Source: Dermacentor variabilis (taxonomy: Eukaryota; Arthropoda; Arachnida; Ixodida; Ixodidae). Taken from it: 64,000 nucleotides of DNA. The DNA lies in NCBI RefSeq assembly GCF_050947875.1, contig NC_134568.1:255261778-255325777 (forward strand), written 5' to 3'. The notes under the pieces are model-generated. The model did no database searches. It saw only the letters and a list, made by a program, of their open reading frames with translations, and was not told the DNA's origin. This document shows, one piece after another, positions 10,802 through 21,165 of this stretch (within the stretch, counting starts at the first letter, position 1; each line of letters opens with the position of its first letter). Made by a program: the position numbers and the translations under genes.

Positions 10802-11000
10802 TTGGAACGCATTTTCTGTTACCTGTTTTTCTTTTTTTTCTTCCTTTTCTTCTTGCTCCCTTTTTTTTCCGCTCGCTCTTCGTCATCTGTACAACCTCTA
10901 TATCCCCCACCCCAGCGCAGGGTAGCAAACCAGAAACTGGCTTCTGGTTAACTTCCCTGCCTTTCCTCTCTTTCTCTCTCTCTCTCTCTTGACCCCATAG
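10802..11000 (+). other. LINE 3' UTR ending in (CT)n
   Basis: Pyrimidine-rich UTR containing GGGTAGCAAACC and GGTTAACTTCCCTGCCTTTC, ending in a CT run at about 10970-10989. The same words occur inverted at 12290-12370, which shows that the two LINE ends belong to the same family. Confidence 0.65.
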
Positions 11001-11836
11001 TTTTTTTTTAATTGATATGCGTAGCATCTTCTGTAGTTTCCAAAAGCTTAATAAAATAGCTTTGCGAAGGTATGACACAATGCCAAACACATAATTCGTT
11101 GCTCAGAATTGTCGGCTGTTGGGCCAGTTGGTGCATCATATGTTGTGTCGTTGAGCGGAATAAGGGCGGAAAGAAACGATGTTGACAGGACAGACGCTCT
11201 GGCGCCTTTCATAGTGCCATTTAAAGTTCATAGCGGCGTTAGCCCTCACACGTCAAGTTAGATTAACTCTCGCAGCGAAGGTGGCCCGGGCCTACAAAAG
11301 AAACCAACTTGGTCGAGAAAATTCTTCTCCACTCCGATAACACATTCGTACTCAGATATTATTATACACATTTTTAGGCAGTTTGCGCTATAAATTAAAT
11401 AATTTAGCACGCTGTGTCTGCCACATGCATGTAGAGAACTGCCGAGAGGAATCCCGAGGCTTTCGAGTCGTTTCTGCACACGACTTCAAATAGTGCGCCG
11501 CATTCTGACTGCAGATCCTCAGCGACTTTTTTGATTGCAACGTACGTAAATATCCCTGGATCGTTCGCTGTACGAAGATTCCGCGACGTCGGTTTGCTTT
11601 TTTGTAGAGCTGAAATAATCCATAAACCGGAAGAGCAGCGAGGCGCTAAATCGATCTCAACGTTACGGGCGCCTATTTCTACATACCCTGCGATGAACCG
11701 TGCGAATAAGAGGCCCGCCCAGCTCGCAATGGCTGCTTCGTGTTTCATTTGGACGACTGTTATTGCGTGACCGTGGAACGCATTCCACTTGCCAAGAATG
11801 ATTGGTGGAGTTTGAGCAGCGTCGTGTCCGCATTGT

Positions 11837-11908
<72 letters not shown>

Positions 11909-12270
11909 AAACGCCTGCTGCGCGCTTGTTTGACCCCGGTCAGTCAGCAATAGCCTCGGCGTTCGGTTGTGTGAATGCTGCGATGAGGGGGACGGGGCAA
12001 AGTAGAGAGGGGAGAGGTCATTCTGCTATCAGCATGTTTCTGCCCGCGAGCCGCGGCGAAGCGCCGGGCAGTCTAATAATGCCATGCCATCCATTCACGC
12101 AGCATTCAAGACACTCGATTGAGCCGATCTATTCTTCTCAAATATAAACAGAAAGTATACGACTGCTATACGAGGAATGGGGGGGGGGGGGCGGGGGGGC
12201 AGTAAAGTAAAGAAAACGGACTGCTCCTAAAGGAAAAAAATATTTTCATTTGGGACAAAGAGCTCTTCCC
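11001..12270. other. Unassigned sequence between two convergent LINE ends
   Basis: A 114-codon minus-strand frame (11748-11404) matches nothing I know. No other feature is seen apart from the (CT)n tract at 11837-11904 and a poly-G run at about 12178-12200. Confidence 0.4.
11837..11904. repeat. (CT)n microsatellite
   Basis: Uninterrupted CT dinucleotides over about 68 bp. Confidence 0.95.
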
Positions 12271-12875
12271 TTCAAAATGAAGCAAGGAAGGAAGGAAAAA
12301 GTGGAGAAGGAAAGGCAGGGAGGTTAACCAGTTTAGCTTAACCGGTTTGCTACCCTACAGATGGGAGCGGGATGGGGTGATGAAAGAGGGGGAGGAGAGA
12401 GAGAGAGCACATAACACAGCACACACATTGTCAGTTGCAGTCCGTCACTCTTGCGCGGTACGTGACATCACTGTCACAGCCGCTTGTCCAAGCCCGTCTC
12501 TTTCAAAAACCGAAGTAGTCCCTTCGTCGCCTTCAGCTGCGACGTCTTCTGTCGGCGATATGTCAAAATAGTTGCAACTGACAATGGTCTATTGTCAAGG
12601 TGCGCTAGAACGGATGCCAGGGACTGTCTCTGAACATTATATTCAGGACAGTCGCACAGAATGTGTTCCAGCGTCTCCTCGCAAAGACAGGCACTCCAGA
12701 AAGCGTTGTCGACCATTTCAATGCGAAATGAGTAATGTTCAAAATAATTTTCAACGGAGTCAATACACTTGTCCGACCTTTCCTCCCAGTGTTCGAAGCA
12801 ACTCTGGCTCCTTAAAATGCTGTTTTGTGGCCCCTGCGAAGTTGTCTTCGCTTCGTGCACGATGGCAAATCTCAT
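12271..12875 (-). pseudogene. I-type LINE 3' end (ORF2 C-terminus plus 3' UTR)
   Basis: The minus-strand frame 12875-12474 ends with CLCEETLEHILCDCPEYNVQ, a histidine/cysteine cluster, and LLRFLKETGLDKRL. This is homologous to the C-terminus of the plus-strand LINE at 10.6-10.8 kb. Downstream on the minus strand the 3' UTR shares GGGTAGCAAACC and GGTTAACCTCCCTGCC with that copy. Only about 600 bp remain, so this is a strongly 5'-truncated insertion. Together the two copies make a tail-to-tail inverted pair. Confidence 0.75.
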
Positions 12876-13138
12876 TCCATTATAAAATTTTCTTCTTTGA
12901 AAATAAAGATGAAAAAATCACAAGGAACCAGGTTCGATTGATAGGGTGCTTGGGAAATACCATGTCATAGCCATGGCAGTGTAAGCTCTGTGGTGACGGA
13001 GAAACCAGTCACGCGCGTTCCACAATTGTGCGCTGTTTCCTCGCATATTGTTTCTTATATTCGCCTTAATACCCGCAATAACAAGTAACTTGCTAATTGG
13101 CATGTCATTCTAGGAGGAACGAATTCCCACAGAGGGGA

Positions 13139-13167
<29 letters not shown>
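13139..13167. repeat. (TA)n microsatellite
   Basis: About 14 uninterrupted TA units. Confidence 0.9.
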
Positions 13168-13169
<2 letters not shown>

Positions 13170-13266
13170 CACGATGACCATCGTCTTCACAAAAGTGCAC
13201 TTGTCGCTTTTTTTTTCCTTTCCTTAAGTTGTTGGTGAAGGAGGCGTCTTCAGCTGGCTCGAAACC

Positions 13267-13353
13267 AGCCGTGGCAGCTTAGTGGCATTTCGCTGCTAAG
13301 CTCGAGTTCGCGGGTTCGACCCTGGCCGCGGCGGTCGCATTTCGATAGAGGCT
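13267..13353 (+). repeat. tRNA-like SINE head, 3' truncated
   Basis: Contains an A-box-like GTGGCAGCTTAGTGG, a consensus B-box GGGTTCGACCC, and then GGCCGCGGCGG and CGCATTTCGATAG. This is the junction seen in Ruka-type SINEs. The body after 13353 is missing or diverged. It is not a functional tRNA because no cloverleaf can be drawn. Confidence 0.6.
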
Positions 13354-13759
13354 CGCAAGGCGAAAGATCTGCGGATCGCACGCACTGTGGAAATCGATGC
13401 AAGCGAAGCTGTGTTTGCTGTTTGCTTTGATTGAGAATAATTAGTGTGGTGATGTTGGCGGCGACTGTGTAATTTATGTGTAAGTACGAATGTGTAAGTG
13501 AATGTGTGAATGTGTAAGTACGAGATTTGTGGGTTGCTGTTGAACGTTACCTTGCGTGCACCACTGCTATAGTTGTCTGCGTAGTCCGTGCACAGAACAC
13601 ACAAGGGGCACGTGTTTGCTTTAGGCGTTGTTGCGCGTCATTGTTCGTAATCTCTGATATGGTTGAGCATTATGATTACCTCGCATGGCACATCACATCG
13701 TGGCAGACGTGTTAAACTTTAATTGAACTATGGTGCTGTGCGTAGTGTGTGCGTAGTTC
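13354..13759. other. Unassigned sequence
   Basis: Contains imprecise GTGTAAGTA-type repeats around 13480-13520 but no recognisable gene. Confidence 0.35.
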
Positions 13760-14132
13760 AGCTAATTATTGTAATTGTATGTATACATTGTGTAGATACA
13801 TTCGCGGTCTGCGCCACGTTTCGCTGCGTAGCGAAGACGCTCCTGCTCCGCGCGACGCTTCTTTCGGGCCTGGGCGTCCTCGACGCTGAATGCACGCTTT
13901 GGAGCCCTTTTTCTGGCGCCTGTTTACGTGCTCCTTCTGCATACGGGACCAGTACGCTGTAGAGACGCCAGCTGCAAGCGCTCTCTTCAGGCTGTGGACA
14001 ATTGTAATGTTTACGTTACCACAGCCGAGCTCGCGAGGTCCACGGCTCAGCACCTGCATGCTTGTCGCATAGGAAAGCAAGCACAGCACGTGCAATATGC
14101 ACGTGCTGTGAAACGCTGCCGTGGCGGCGCCG
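13760..14132 (-). repeat. Dispersed repeat, copy 1 (inverted partner at 55590-55985)
   Basis: On the minus strand it shares an about 370-bp colinear match with 55590-55985. Anchor words are GTGCTGTGCTTGCTTTCCTA, AACATTACAATTGT, GCTACGCAGCGAAAC and ATGTATACATACAATTAC. The minus frame reads RAPKRAFSVEDAQARKK and RRAEQERLRYAAKRGA. The other copy keeps a similar peptide (KDTKAQKKR, CLRYAAKQGAHREC). I do not recognise the protein; basic repeats of this style occur in N-termini of tick Helitron-like ORFs. It is probably a repeat-derived ORF rather than a host gene. Confidence 0.6.
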
Positions 14133-14215
14133 GGCGGGATGGATGGATGCTATGAGTGGCCCCTCTGGAACGGGGGCGGTGGGTTACGCCACCAAGCTTT
14201 TTATTATGTTAACGC
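14133..14215 (-). mobile_element. CR1-like LINE 3' end fragment
   Basis: Minus-strand AGCTTGGTGGCGTAACCCAC, then CCGCCCCCGTTCC and a GGATGGATGG-type tail at 14133. It matches the 3' terminus of the larger CR1-like LINE at 32515-32583. It is a very short 5'-truncated insertion, adjoining the dispersed repeat directly. Confidence 0.65.
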
Positions 14216-15099
14216 GATAGTGTTAAGGGCCCCGTGTCGCAGGAAATACGGCATCCTGCGTTCAGTGTCGACCGTCTATTAGCGAAAAAGCATTCCGAAC
14301 CAAGCATATCCAACCTCGCAGGCCCTCCGTACAGCGCAAAGACGTTACTGAATTAATTGAATTTATGAAAGTGAAATACGTCAAAGAAATCGTAAAGTAT
14401 AATCTACACACAACCTACAGATATGATAGCGTCTGACTGTAATTTGAATATACGAGAAAACATAATTTCGTTACGCGGAAACTCAAACATAAGCCCCTTT
14501 TCCAGCGGTTCTACCGAGGGCGAGGGTTCCCACAATCACTCCCGCACCTTTGTTCATTGAACACACAGAAAGGAGGAGAGCTTCGTAGACGGGGATTGCC
14601 GCGTTTGACTCAAGCTGGCGCGTCTTGGTTCCTTTCAAAATGACCGGTATCCTTGGAATAGAGCGACGCATAGAGCGATGAAAGAAAGTGCTATAGTTAT
14701 GCGACAGTTCTCGAAATGATCAAATGGGATTGCAAGGGTGATCTCTTTTACCTTCACAATGGGCTACTGACTTTCTATGATAGAGAACTGCAGGCATATA
14801 GCGAAGTTCTAATGGTTGTATCATGAGACTCCTTGAGGTTATAAAATAACAATTCCTTCAATTGCGCCCTAGTACAATGCTAACGAAAATCTCTCGATTT
14901 CGTCCACATGTATGGGCGACCTTTGGACGGTGCACGGAGCATTCATCCTGTTCACGGTTACTATTTTCACTCCGAGCGTTGCATGCCCGGCTGCTCAATC
15001 AGTTCCAGCTCGTGCGTTCTGCGGAAAGTGAGAGAGGAGGCAAAGAAGAGTGAAGAGTGAACCAAGACAGGCTGGAGACGGCTGGGGCTAAGCAGGGAG
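14216..15099. other. Repeat-like start, then unassigned sequence
   Basis: The first part (CGATAGTGTTAAGGGCCCCG, GTGTCGCAG) resembles a common tick repeat head. The rest has no recognisable coding or RNA signal. Confidence 0.3.
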
Positions 15100-15640
15100 T
15101 CATCGCACAAAGAGAGCGCGGTCCCTTTCGCGTTGGAGAGCCGCCCGCTGCAGAGTCGGAGCAAGTGCTCGTGCTTGCGCAGCGCGCGGCCCCGTAGCAT
15201 CAATAAAGCGGCAGCGAGCCCGGGGCAGCGGACCTCTCGAGCCGAGCAGCGTCGAGTGACGTCGGAGCCCCTTGGCTCGGGCTCGCCAGATCAAAGGCGT
15301 CCCGCCGCCAACCCCGCGGGTGCGTGGTCGAGTCCCGCCTCGAGACCCTCCTCCATCCGCCGAGGGCCGGCACGGGCCCTGGGGCGGCGGCGACGCGCAT
15401 CCAGCACCGGCGCGACGTTTCTCGCTACGTTCTGACGAACGGCAACGACCTTGGTGCGCAATGATCTCTCTCGAGGACTTTCGGCGCGCGTCCCACCCAC
15501 GCTGAGAAAGCGCAATTGGCTAAAACAACGAGAGCCAACGTGCCGAACGAAATTTAGAGAGGGGAGCTCAAGCGCTTCCCGTTCAGGAAGCGGGAACGCG
15601 CGAGCACCTGTACAGCATTCGGTTCCCGGTGAAGCACCTC
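15100..15640. other. GC- and CpG-rich island without an identified gene
   Basis: This stretch is clearly richer in G, C and CpG than its surroundings. All frames are open for 60-100 codons because stops are rare, which is not evidence of coding. An AATAAA lies at 15201-15206. It may be a promoter island, a decayed LTR or a high-GC repeat; none can be shown. Confidence 0.35.
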
Positions 15641-17881
15641 GGATATAGCTGAGTTAATGCGGAGCGCCGCTCGTAGCCGTGTCGACGCCACCCTTGGCAG
15701 GACGCCTCAAAGTTCCGGTGGTTATGCCAAGTGGAGAGGGCGTTCCCGCAAGGCCGCTTTCTTGCGTCCCGTGAGGCTTTAAGATCGTTCATGGCTTTGT
15801 TAGAGTTCCCGCGGGTGACTGTCGGGAAATATTTCTGGTGAAGTGAAGGCACTCAATGTCGGGAGCTACACCAACTAACCAACCCATAGGGTGCACGCAG
15901 ACCTCACGTATAGGCCACGTAGGTCACGTATAGCCTCGCAGGATTTGGCGCAGTGGCCCAAATTTCATGGAAAGTGACCACTGCATGCCCCCCATGGTTA
16001 GAAATGGGCTTGTGTTGCTCGGGCAAAAGAAAAGAAGAAAAAAAACGCGCCACAAAAGTCGTCAAGCGGGACGCTTTCTGCAGCGCCTTCTTTGCGCACA
16101 ATTCCAGAGTGTCCGTTATCGCCAGCATAACAAGGACGATCGACCGGTGGCTACGAGAGAGCTAGAAATGAAAGAAGGCCTAACAACCACAAATGAGCAC
16201 CTGGCACACCTATGGGAGGCTCGCGTCTCTCTTCATGAGTAATGCATGAGCACTGGACGGCAGCGCAAAGATATACTAAAAGTATACGCAAGAGACGGCT
16301 CAGACCAGGGCATATACGCCAACCAGCACTCACGATATACCGCTGGCTATAGAGTACTGTATATATACCTCGGGACACGTGCGACGCTGTACGTGGAACG
16401 TACAGGGCCAATAGTGCGACCGGGCCATTGTTGAAAAACACAGGGAACCGAACACCGTTGACCAACGGACGCTTTCCCGATGGACTCTCGAAGGCCGATT
16501 TTCGGCAGCGGGCGGTGGATACATTTTTCCCCTAACCACCACCACATCACATCTACGAAAATCAAGGGGTGCTGTTTTGAACCCCCTGTCAGCGCTAGAT
16601 GGGGTAAAGATCAAGATATACCTGGCTTGCTATACCTGGCTTGCACCTGAATCGGGAAACCAGAACCTCCTCGTAGAGCACAACCTTGTCCGGAAGCCCA
16701 TGTTGATGATGATGTTGATTAACGTCTATACTTATTACAGAAAATTAAAAAAGCCTCTTTACCGGACGACAGGCGACACCCTGCGTGAAGGATCTTGCGC
16801 CCGAAGTGCCGGGCACACTATTCCAGATTTATAGAGTATATACATAGATCAGCGGTCTGAAACATGTGGGCCTTATGAGGCTCACGTGGCCGTCTTGATT
16901 ATTCACCTTCTCCCCCACTAATTTAGCTTAACTTTCTTTTCCAGCAAGCTCTCTACTCTTACCTTGTCTGCCGAACATGTCACGCGAGGGCACGCTAGTA
17001 TGCCAATGTGCTGTACATGTATGCGGATCGAGACCTGATACGAGACTACCGATCTAGACGAAACTCCTTGAAAAAGAGTGCTTTGCTCTCGTACTATGCT
17101 GATGTTCGGGATGCACTGGCAGGAGTAGGACTGTAAAAATAATGGGACAAAATAACAATCTTTCTTTCATTCTATTCATGTGTCAAAAGTCGACTGCCCG
17201 GTAACAATGATCTATCGCTATAGTATAGATATAGAGAAAATGAAGTTATTCAAAACATCGTGGCATCGGGCTAAGTTGGCCATCACCAAAAGTGACCATG
17301 TTAAGCGAGAAAGAAACACGACAAGGAAGAAAGAGCGCTTCGTTGTTGTCCGTCTCCTTCTCTGTGGTGTTTCTCTCACACTCAACGTGTTCAATGCTGC
17401 CGTCATTCAATCGCTTTGAGAACCAATATGCCCGTTGTTGCATATCTGCAACATGCAGTTTGATGCACCATTGCTTTACCACGTAAAGATTATCTCCACA
17501 GAAGTTGCCCGTGCTCTTGTTGTACTTACGCTTATGATATTAGTTTTGCACGAAAATTCGTTTTGTTGATCCTTGGGAGCTGCATGGTCGCCATTAGCTC
17601 TGTCTAAAAGTGGAATTCCGCACGGACACACGTGGTTCCGGAGCAAATGAGAAATTCTCTCTAGCGTTTGTGCATTTCCACTTTCGCGGTTATAATTTGG
17701 TAGCACGTCGAAGCAGCGCTCCACAAAGCTGTACGTGGTTTAACATCTTGCACAATATTTTACTGGGCGTTACAGGATATTAGGGTAAGTGGTGTGTTGC
17801 TGAAATGCAACAGCGGGCGCTCATGAAATGGCACCTGGCCTCGGAGTTGCATATCTGCAACACAGCAACGCAGCACTGTTC
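15641..17881. other. Unassigned 2.2-kb stretch
   Basis: Only short frames and no recognisable family. Two direct copies of ATACCTGGCTTGC (16618-16646) and a TGATGATGATGTTGAT run at 16704 are the only structure noticed. Confidence 0.35.
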
Positions 17882-17928
<47 letters not shown>

Positions 17929-17929
17929 T
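17882..17929. repeat. (TTTA)n microsatellite
   Basis: About 12 tandem TTTA units. Confidence 0.95.
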
Positions 17930-18087
17930 GCGGTTGGTAGGTTGGTTGGGCGGTCTTGTTGAATTCTCGAATTTAACCAAAATCAAGATGGCAAAAAATT
18001 ATTCGATTTGTATTCGAAATGTTTGAATCTTCGCGCACCCCTACTAATGAGATTTGGGTCCCGAAACTTCAGCTGGTTATGAGGTTC

Positions 18088-18253
18088 AGTAGACCACAAG
18101 AAATTATAGTCGCTTAGCGCAGACAAGGAAGGACGGAAGGGGGACAAGGGGAGCGCTAAGATTCAAACCGCTAGCCCGGCTACTGGCGCTCTCCTTGACC
18201 CCTTCCGTCATTCCTTGTTTGCGCTAAGCGACCGTAATTTCTTGTGGTCTACT
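18088..18253. repeat. Foldback hairpin element, about 70-bp arms
   Basis: The left arm (18088-18162) and right arm (18183-18253) are reverse complements with a few mismatches, joined by an about 20-bp loop. The arms begin AGTAGACCACAAGAAATTA and contain CGCTTAGCGC and GGACGGAAGG. No coding content. It resembles other hairpins in this window in size and in its purine-rich GACAAGGAAGG core. Confidence 0.8.
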
Positions 18254-18292
18254 GTGCAATACGAACAGACTGACCCAGCAACGTGTACTTTT

Positions 18293-18505
18293 GGTTATGA
18301 GGGACGCCTTAATGGGGAGCTCCGGATTAATTTTTTACCACCTGGGGTTCTTTGATGTGCATCTAAATCTAAGTAAACAAGCTTTTTTCTTTTCTTTTTT
18401 CATTTCGACCTTCATCGAAATGCGCCCTCCACGGCAAGGGATCGAACCATGGACCTTGATTTCAACAGCAGAATGCCGGAGCCACCGACCATGTACCGCG
18501 GAGGG
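18293..18505 (-). repeat. Diverged Ruka-type SINE
   Basis: Minus-strand copy with a recognisable body (CACCTGGGGTTCTTTGATGT on the plus strand, TCATCGAAATGCGCCC) and a diverged tRNA-like head. An insertion of T-rich sequence lies near 18385. Older than the copies at 7.9 and 50.1 kb. Confidence 0.7.
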
Positions 18506-18579
18506 TCTGACTTCTGCTTTGACAATAGTAACGATGACGATGTGATGTCTACCCACCATAGCAACGCCGTCTAGACTAT

Positions 18580-19280
18580 GAAAAAAGTCAGTTTCCTCCG
18601 AAAGGCGAAGCATCTATGACGATACCAAGTTATTAGACACCTATACGAAGTAAGGAAAGCAGTTTCATCGTCCATATAAACATGTAAGCATTCGCTTATA
18701 CTAACTAAACTAACAAGCATGGTGTCACGCACGCACAAGCAAAGATGAACAGATCTCAGTCGATGACCGCGGAAACTCACTGTCAAAAACACTGGAAAGA
18801 GGAAGCGCGGCAACAGCGGCGAGCGAAGTGACCTTCGCGCTGCATCTCGCTTCAACGCGAACTAAGCGGCGAAAAACGCAGCGCACACGAAGCTATGAGC
18901 CGTTGGCGCACCTATAGACTATGTATACGCATCGCAGATCGCTTTCAAGATATATGGCCCGCACGGCCGCGCCGTATGCAGCAGCCGCCGAAGTAGAACG
19001 CCCCTCCTCCTTCCCTTTACTCCTGGTGCCATGCGCGCGACGGAAGACGGGGCGCTTCCTTCCCATTTTCCTCCCTTGCGCGCGCGAGATTCAATCACCA
19101 TCGCCGGCTCACCCTCCCGCGTTTTAACTCGCACATACAGCATACGGGGGCGTAGCGACGATGTTATCGCCCTTGGACTTTGCATGGAGCATCATGGTGA
19201 CGCCGACGGCTACAGCAGAAAATGTGCCTGGAGTGCCAAATGTGCCATATAATTGTTATCGCAATAAAAAGGGCATTCGC
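18580..19280 (+). repeat. Long interspersed repeat of unknown class
   Basis: From CCTCCGAAAGGCGAAGCATC to TTGTTATCGCAATAAAAAG there is a uniform non-coding block of about 700 bp. It includes AGCGAAGTGACCTTCGCGC and AGCCGTTGGCGCACCTATAG. I believe this matches a repeat common in tick genomic sequence, but I cannot name a family or show terminal repeats. Confidence 0.4.
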
Positions 19281-19533
19281 ACGACGGTTGCAAGTGCGTG
19301 ACGCGAATGTCTAAGCGTTAGATGTGGCGTTCCCGATCTCGAGCTCGCTAATCGCTTGGGCGTCTGAAGGCCCTGCTTCCTTTATGATAATTAACTCAGT
19401 GTAAAATATGTTTTATAGCGTCTGGTTTAATTACTACGCAACTCTCCGACGCTCGAGTGTTCGCCGGCTTTCTAAGCATGCACTGGCGTAGTCGGCCGCG
19501 CCGATTGAGCTGCCATCACCGGCGCTCCCGTAA

Positions 19534-19599
19534 ACTCGGTGGCGGCGCGGGCGTTTGCCGACGCCAGAGCGGCGGCAAACGCCCGCGCCGCCACCGAGT
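19534..19599. repeat. Perfect 27-bp GC-rich inverted repeat
   Basis: Arms 19534-19560 and 19573-19599 are exact reverse complements starting ACTCGGTGGCGGCGCGGGCG, with a 12-base loop. Confidence 0.9.
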
Positions 19600-19606
19600 G
19601 ACGAAG

Positions 19607-19717
19607 GGAAAATAAGCAACAGCGCACTGCAAATGAAGACGAAAGAACATGTGGATACAACAGTACAAGCGCTGTCCACATCTTCCTTCGTTTTCAGTGC
19701 GCTGCTGCTTATTTTCC
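19607..19717. repeat. Imperfect foldback hairpin next to the previous one
   Basis: GGAAAATAAGCAACAGCGCA at 19607 pairs with TGCGCTGCTGCTTATTTTCC ending at 19717. The arms are about 48 bp with small gaps. The loop contains ACAAGCGCTGTCC, a core also seen in the 41.6-kb hairpin. Confidence 0.8.
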
Positions 19718-19990
19718 ATGAATCAATACCAACTCGCTCAGTTTTCCATCCTCTTCACGCCGGAAAATGCAAGGCATGACCGCGCCGCGGCAAAAGTGGC
19801 AAAACTTCCACGATATTGCGGGCGCGATCGGTGAGTTCCATTCCACCGCCCGTGCATGGCCTCCGAGATTGCGCGCGCTGGAAGGTTTCGCTCTGGCCAT
19901 CCCATTCGCACCCAGAGGGCATAAGTTCAGTGGGGGGCCGTGGCCGGCTCTTCTCCGCATCGCGGCACTCGCAACCGATATCTCTGATGG
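19718..19990. other. Possible 5' UTR of the CR1-like LINE
   Basis: The sequence runs without a boundary into the LINE ORF1 start at 19991. The 5' end of the element cannot be placed. Confidence 0.3.
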
Positions 19991-20209
19991 ATGAGCATGT
20001 CTTTGTATGAGCTTGCCAAACAGGTTGAAGAGCTGAAAACTGAGCTAAATATGGAGCGTGATGCACGGAAGGTAGTGGAAAAAAAGACTTCAAGCAGCCG
20101 AGGAAAATCTGAACAGGACCGCCATTGTGAACGACAATGGTCGCGACCATCGAACGCAGTCTCCCGACGTGACAGGAGATGGAGTGTCAGCAAAGCGCGT
20201 GGAATGTGT
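19991..20209 (+). pseudogene. CR1-like LINE ORF1, N-terminal coiled-coil part
   Basis: MSMSLYELAKQVEELKTELN starts a predicted coiled coil. A frame change near an A-run at about 20085 leads to NGRDHRTQSPDVTGDG in the next frame. That frame runs into the LTR insertion at 20209. Once the LTR element and one target copy are ignored, it continues in frame at 27346. This shows that the two pieces were one ORF. Confidence 0.7.
20206..20209. repeat. Target-site duplication GTGT (left)
   Basis: GTGT precedes the left LTR; the same four bases follow the right LTR at 27342-27345. Ty3/gypsy integrases usually make 4-6-bp duplications. Confidence 0.8.
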
Positions 20210-20496
20210 TGTTGTGGTCGGACTGCTGGCGCGAGTTGTTGGGAACTCGGCGCTGACGCCCGTGGTTGCACCTGGGTCGCAAGCCCCAAGGGTAGCGTTG
20301 GCCTGGCGGCCTGGGGTACAACTGGAAGCATCCGAAGGTCCCGGCAAAGCATGAGTCGACTGGTAACAACAAAACAACTTGTTTATTCTAACATCGCAAA
20401 GAGTTGGCGGTCAGGTTGACCGAAGTAGAGAGACGGGAGTGCACTTTACTCAACAGAAGAAATCGGAGCCCTCTTTTGGCGTCCGGGGGCAGCTGC

Positions 20497-20503
20497 TTTT
20501 ATA
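20497..20503 (-). promoter_or_regulatory. TATA box in the 3' LTR (copy in the 5' LTR at 26688-26694)
   Basis: Minus-strand GAGTATAAAAGCAGC. In the 5' LTR copy this would start the element transcript near 26660. The AATAAA lies about 115 nt further downstream, giving a short R region. Confidence 0.6.
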
Positions 20504-20580
20504 CTCTCGCAGTTGAGGGCAAGAAGGAACCCCTCTATAGACAAGCACGTGACTGTGCCGCTCGGGCACAATGGGATAAG

Positions 20581-20920
20581 GTGACGCATACTGTCGTGTC
20601 GCCGCCGGTCGGGCACAATGGGGAGGAGAAGGTGGCTCACACTGTCGTGTCGCCGCCGGTCGGGCACAATGGGGAGGAGAAGGTGGCTCACACTGTCGTG
20701 TCGCCGCCGGTCGGGCACAATGGGGAGGAGAAGGTGGCTCATACTGTCGTGTCGCCGCCGGTCGGGCACAATGGGGAGGAGAAGGTGGCTCACACTGTCG
20801 TGTCGCCGCCGGTCGGGCACAATGGGGAGGAGAAGGTGGCTCACACTGTCGTGTCGCCGCCGGTCGGGCACAATGGGGAGGAGAAGGTGGCTCACACTGT
20901 CGTGTCGGCGCCTGTCAGAC
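20581..20920. repeat. 51-bp minisatellite in U3 of the 3' LTR
   Basis: Six full 51-bp units start at 20581, with a seventh degenerate unit to about 20920. Each unit contains GTCGCCGCCGGTCGGGCACA and ATGGGGAGGAGAAG. Because 51 is divisible by three, the block is open in several frames on both strands; this is not a gene. It lies directly upstream of the TATA box and may act in transcription control. Confidence 0.95.
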
Positions 20921-21150
20921 ACCCTCGCTTCACAGGTGTTGGGAGCTCCTCTCCCCGGCTGCCGCGCTTCGACAAGCGTGGGCACCAATATGCACATACA
21001 CTCACACACGCACATGAAGACACGTGGCATCGGAACATGCCTGGACGCGCTTGGCGGGGAGGCGTAGCGGCGACGCCGAACGGGCCAAAATGTCTGCCGC
21101 TTTGTTGCAGCCGCGCCGGCTAAACCGCGCGTCGTAGGCGAAACGTAACA

Positions 21151-21165
21151 GACCGCCCCGCCGGG
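21151..21165 (-). promoter_or_regulatory. Purine-rich tract next to the 3' LTR (polypurine-tract candidate)
   Basis: Minus-strand CGGCGGGGCGGTC directly abuts the start of the 3' LTR, where plus-strand DNA synthesis is primed in LTR elements. The tract is imperfect. Confidence 0.4.

Larger units (their letters stand above)
20210..21150 (-). repeat. 3' LTR of the Gmr1-like element
   Basis: 941 bp, direct repeat of 26401-27341. On the minus strand it begins TGTTACGTTTCGCC and ends CCGACCACAACA. It contains a U3 minisatellite (20581-20920), TATAAAA (20503-20497) and AATAAA (20387-20382), the expected order U3-TATA-poly(A) signal. Confidence 0.95.

Noticed and set aside
11404..11748. 114-codon minus-strand frame
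   Set aside because: No recognisable domain, no homologous copy seen in the window, and the surroundings are transposon debris.
15100..15500. GC-rich block as an rRNA fragment
   Set aside because: I could not match it to any conserved rRNA segment.
20581..20920. Regular repeats as a possible CRISPR array
   Set aside because: The units are head-to-tail without unique spacers, in a eukaryotic LTR, and no cas genes are present.
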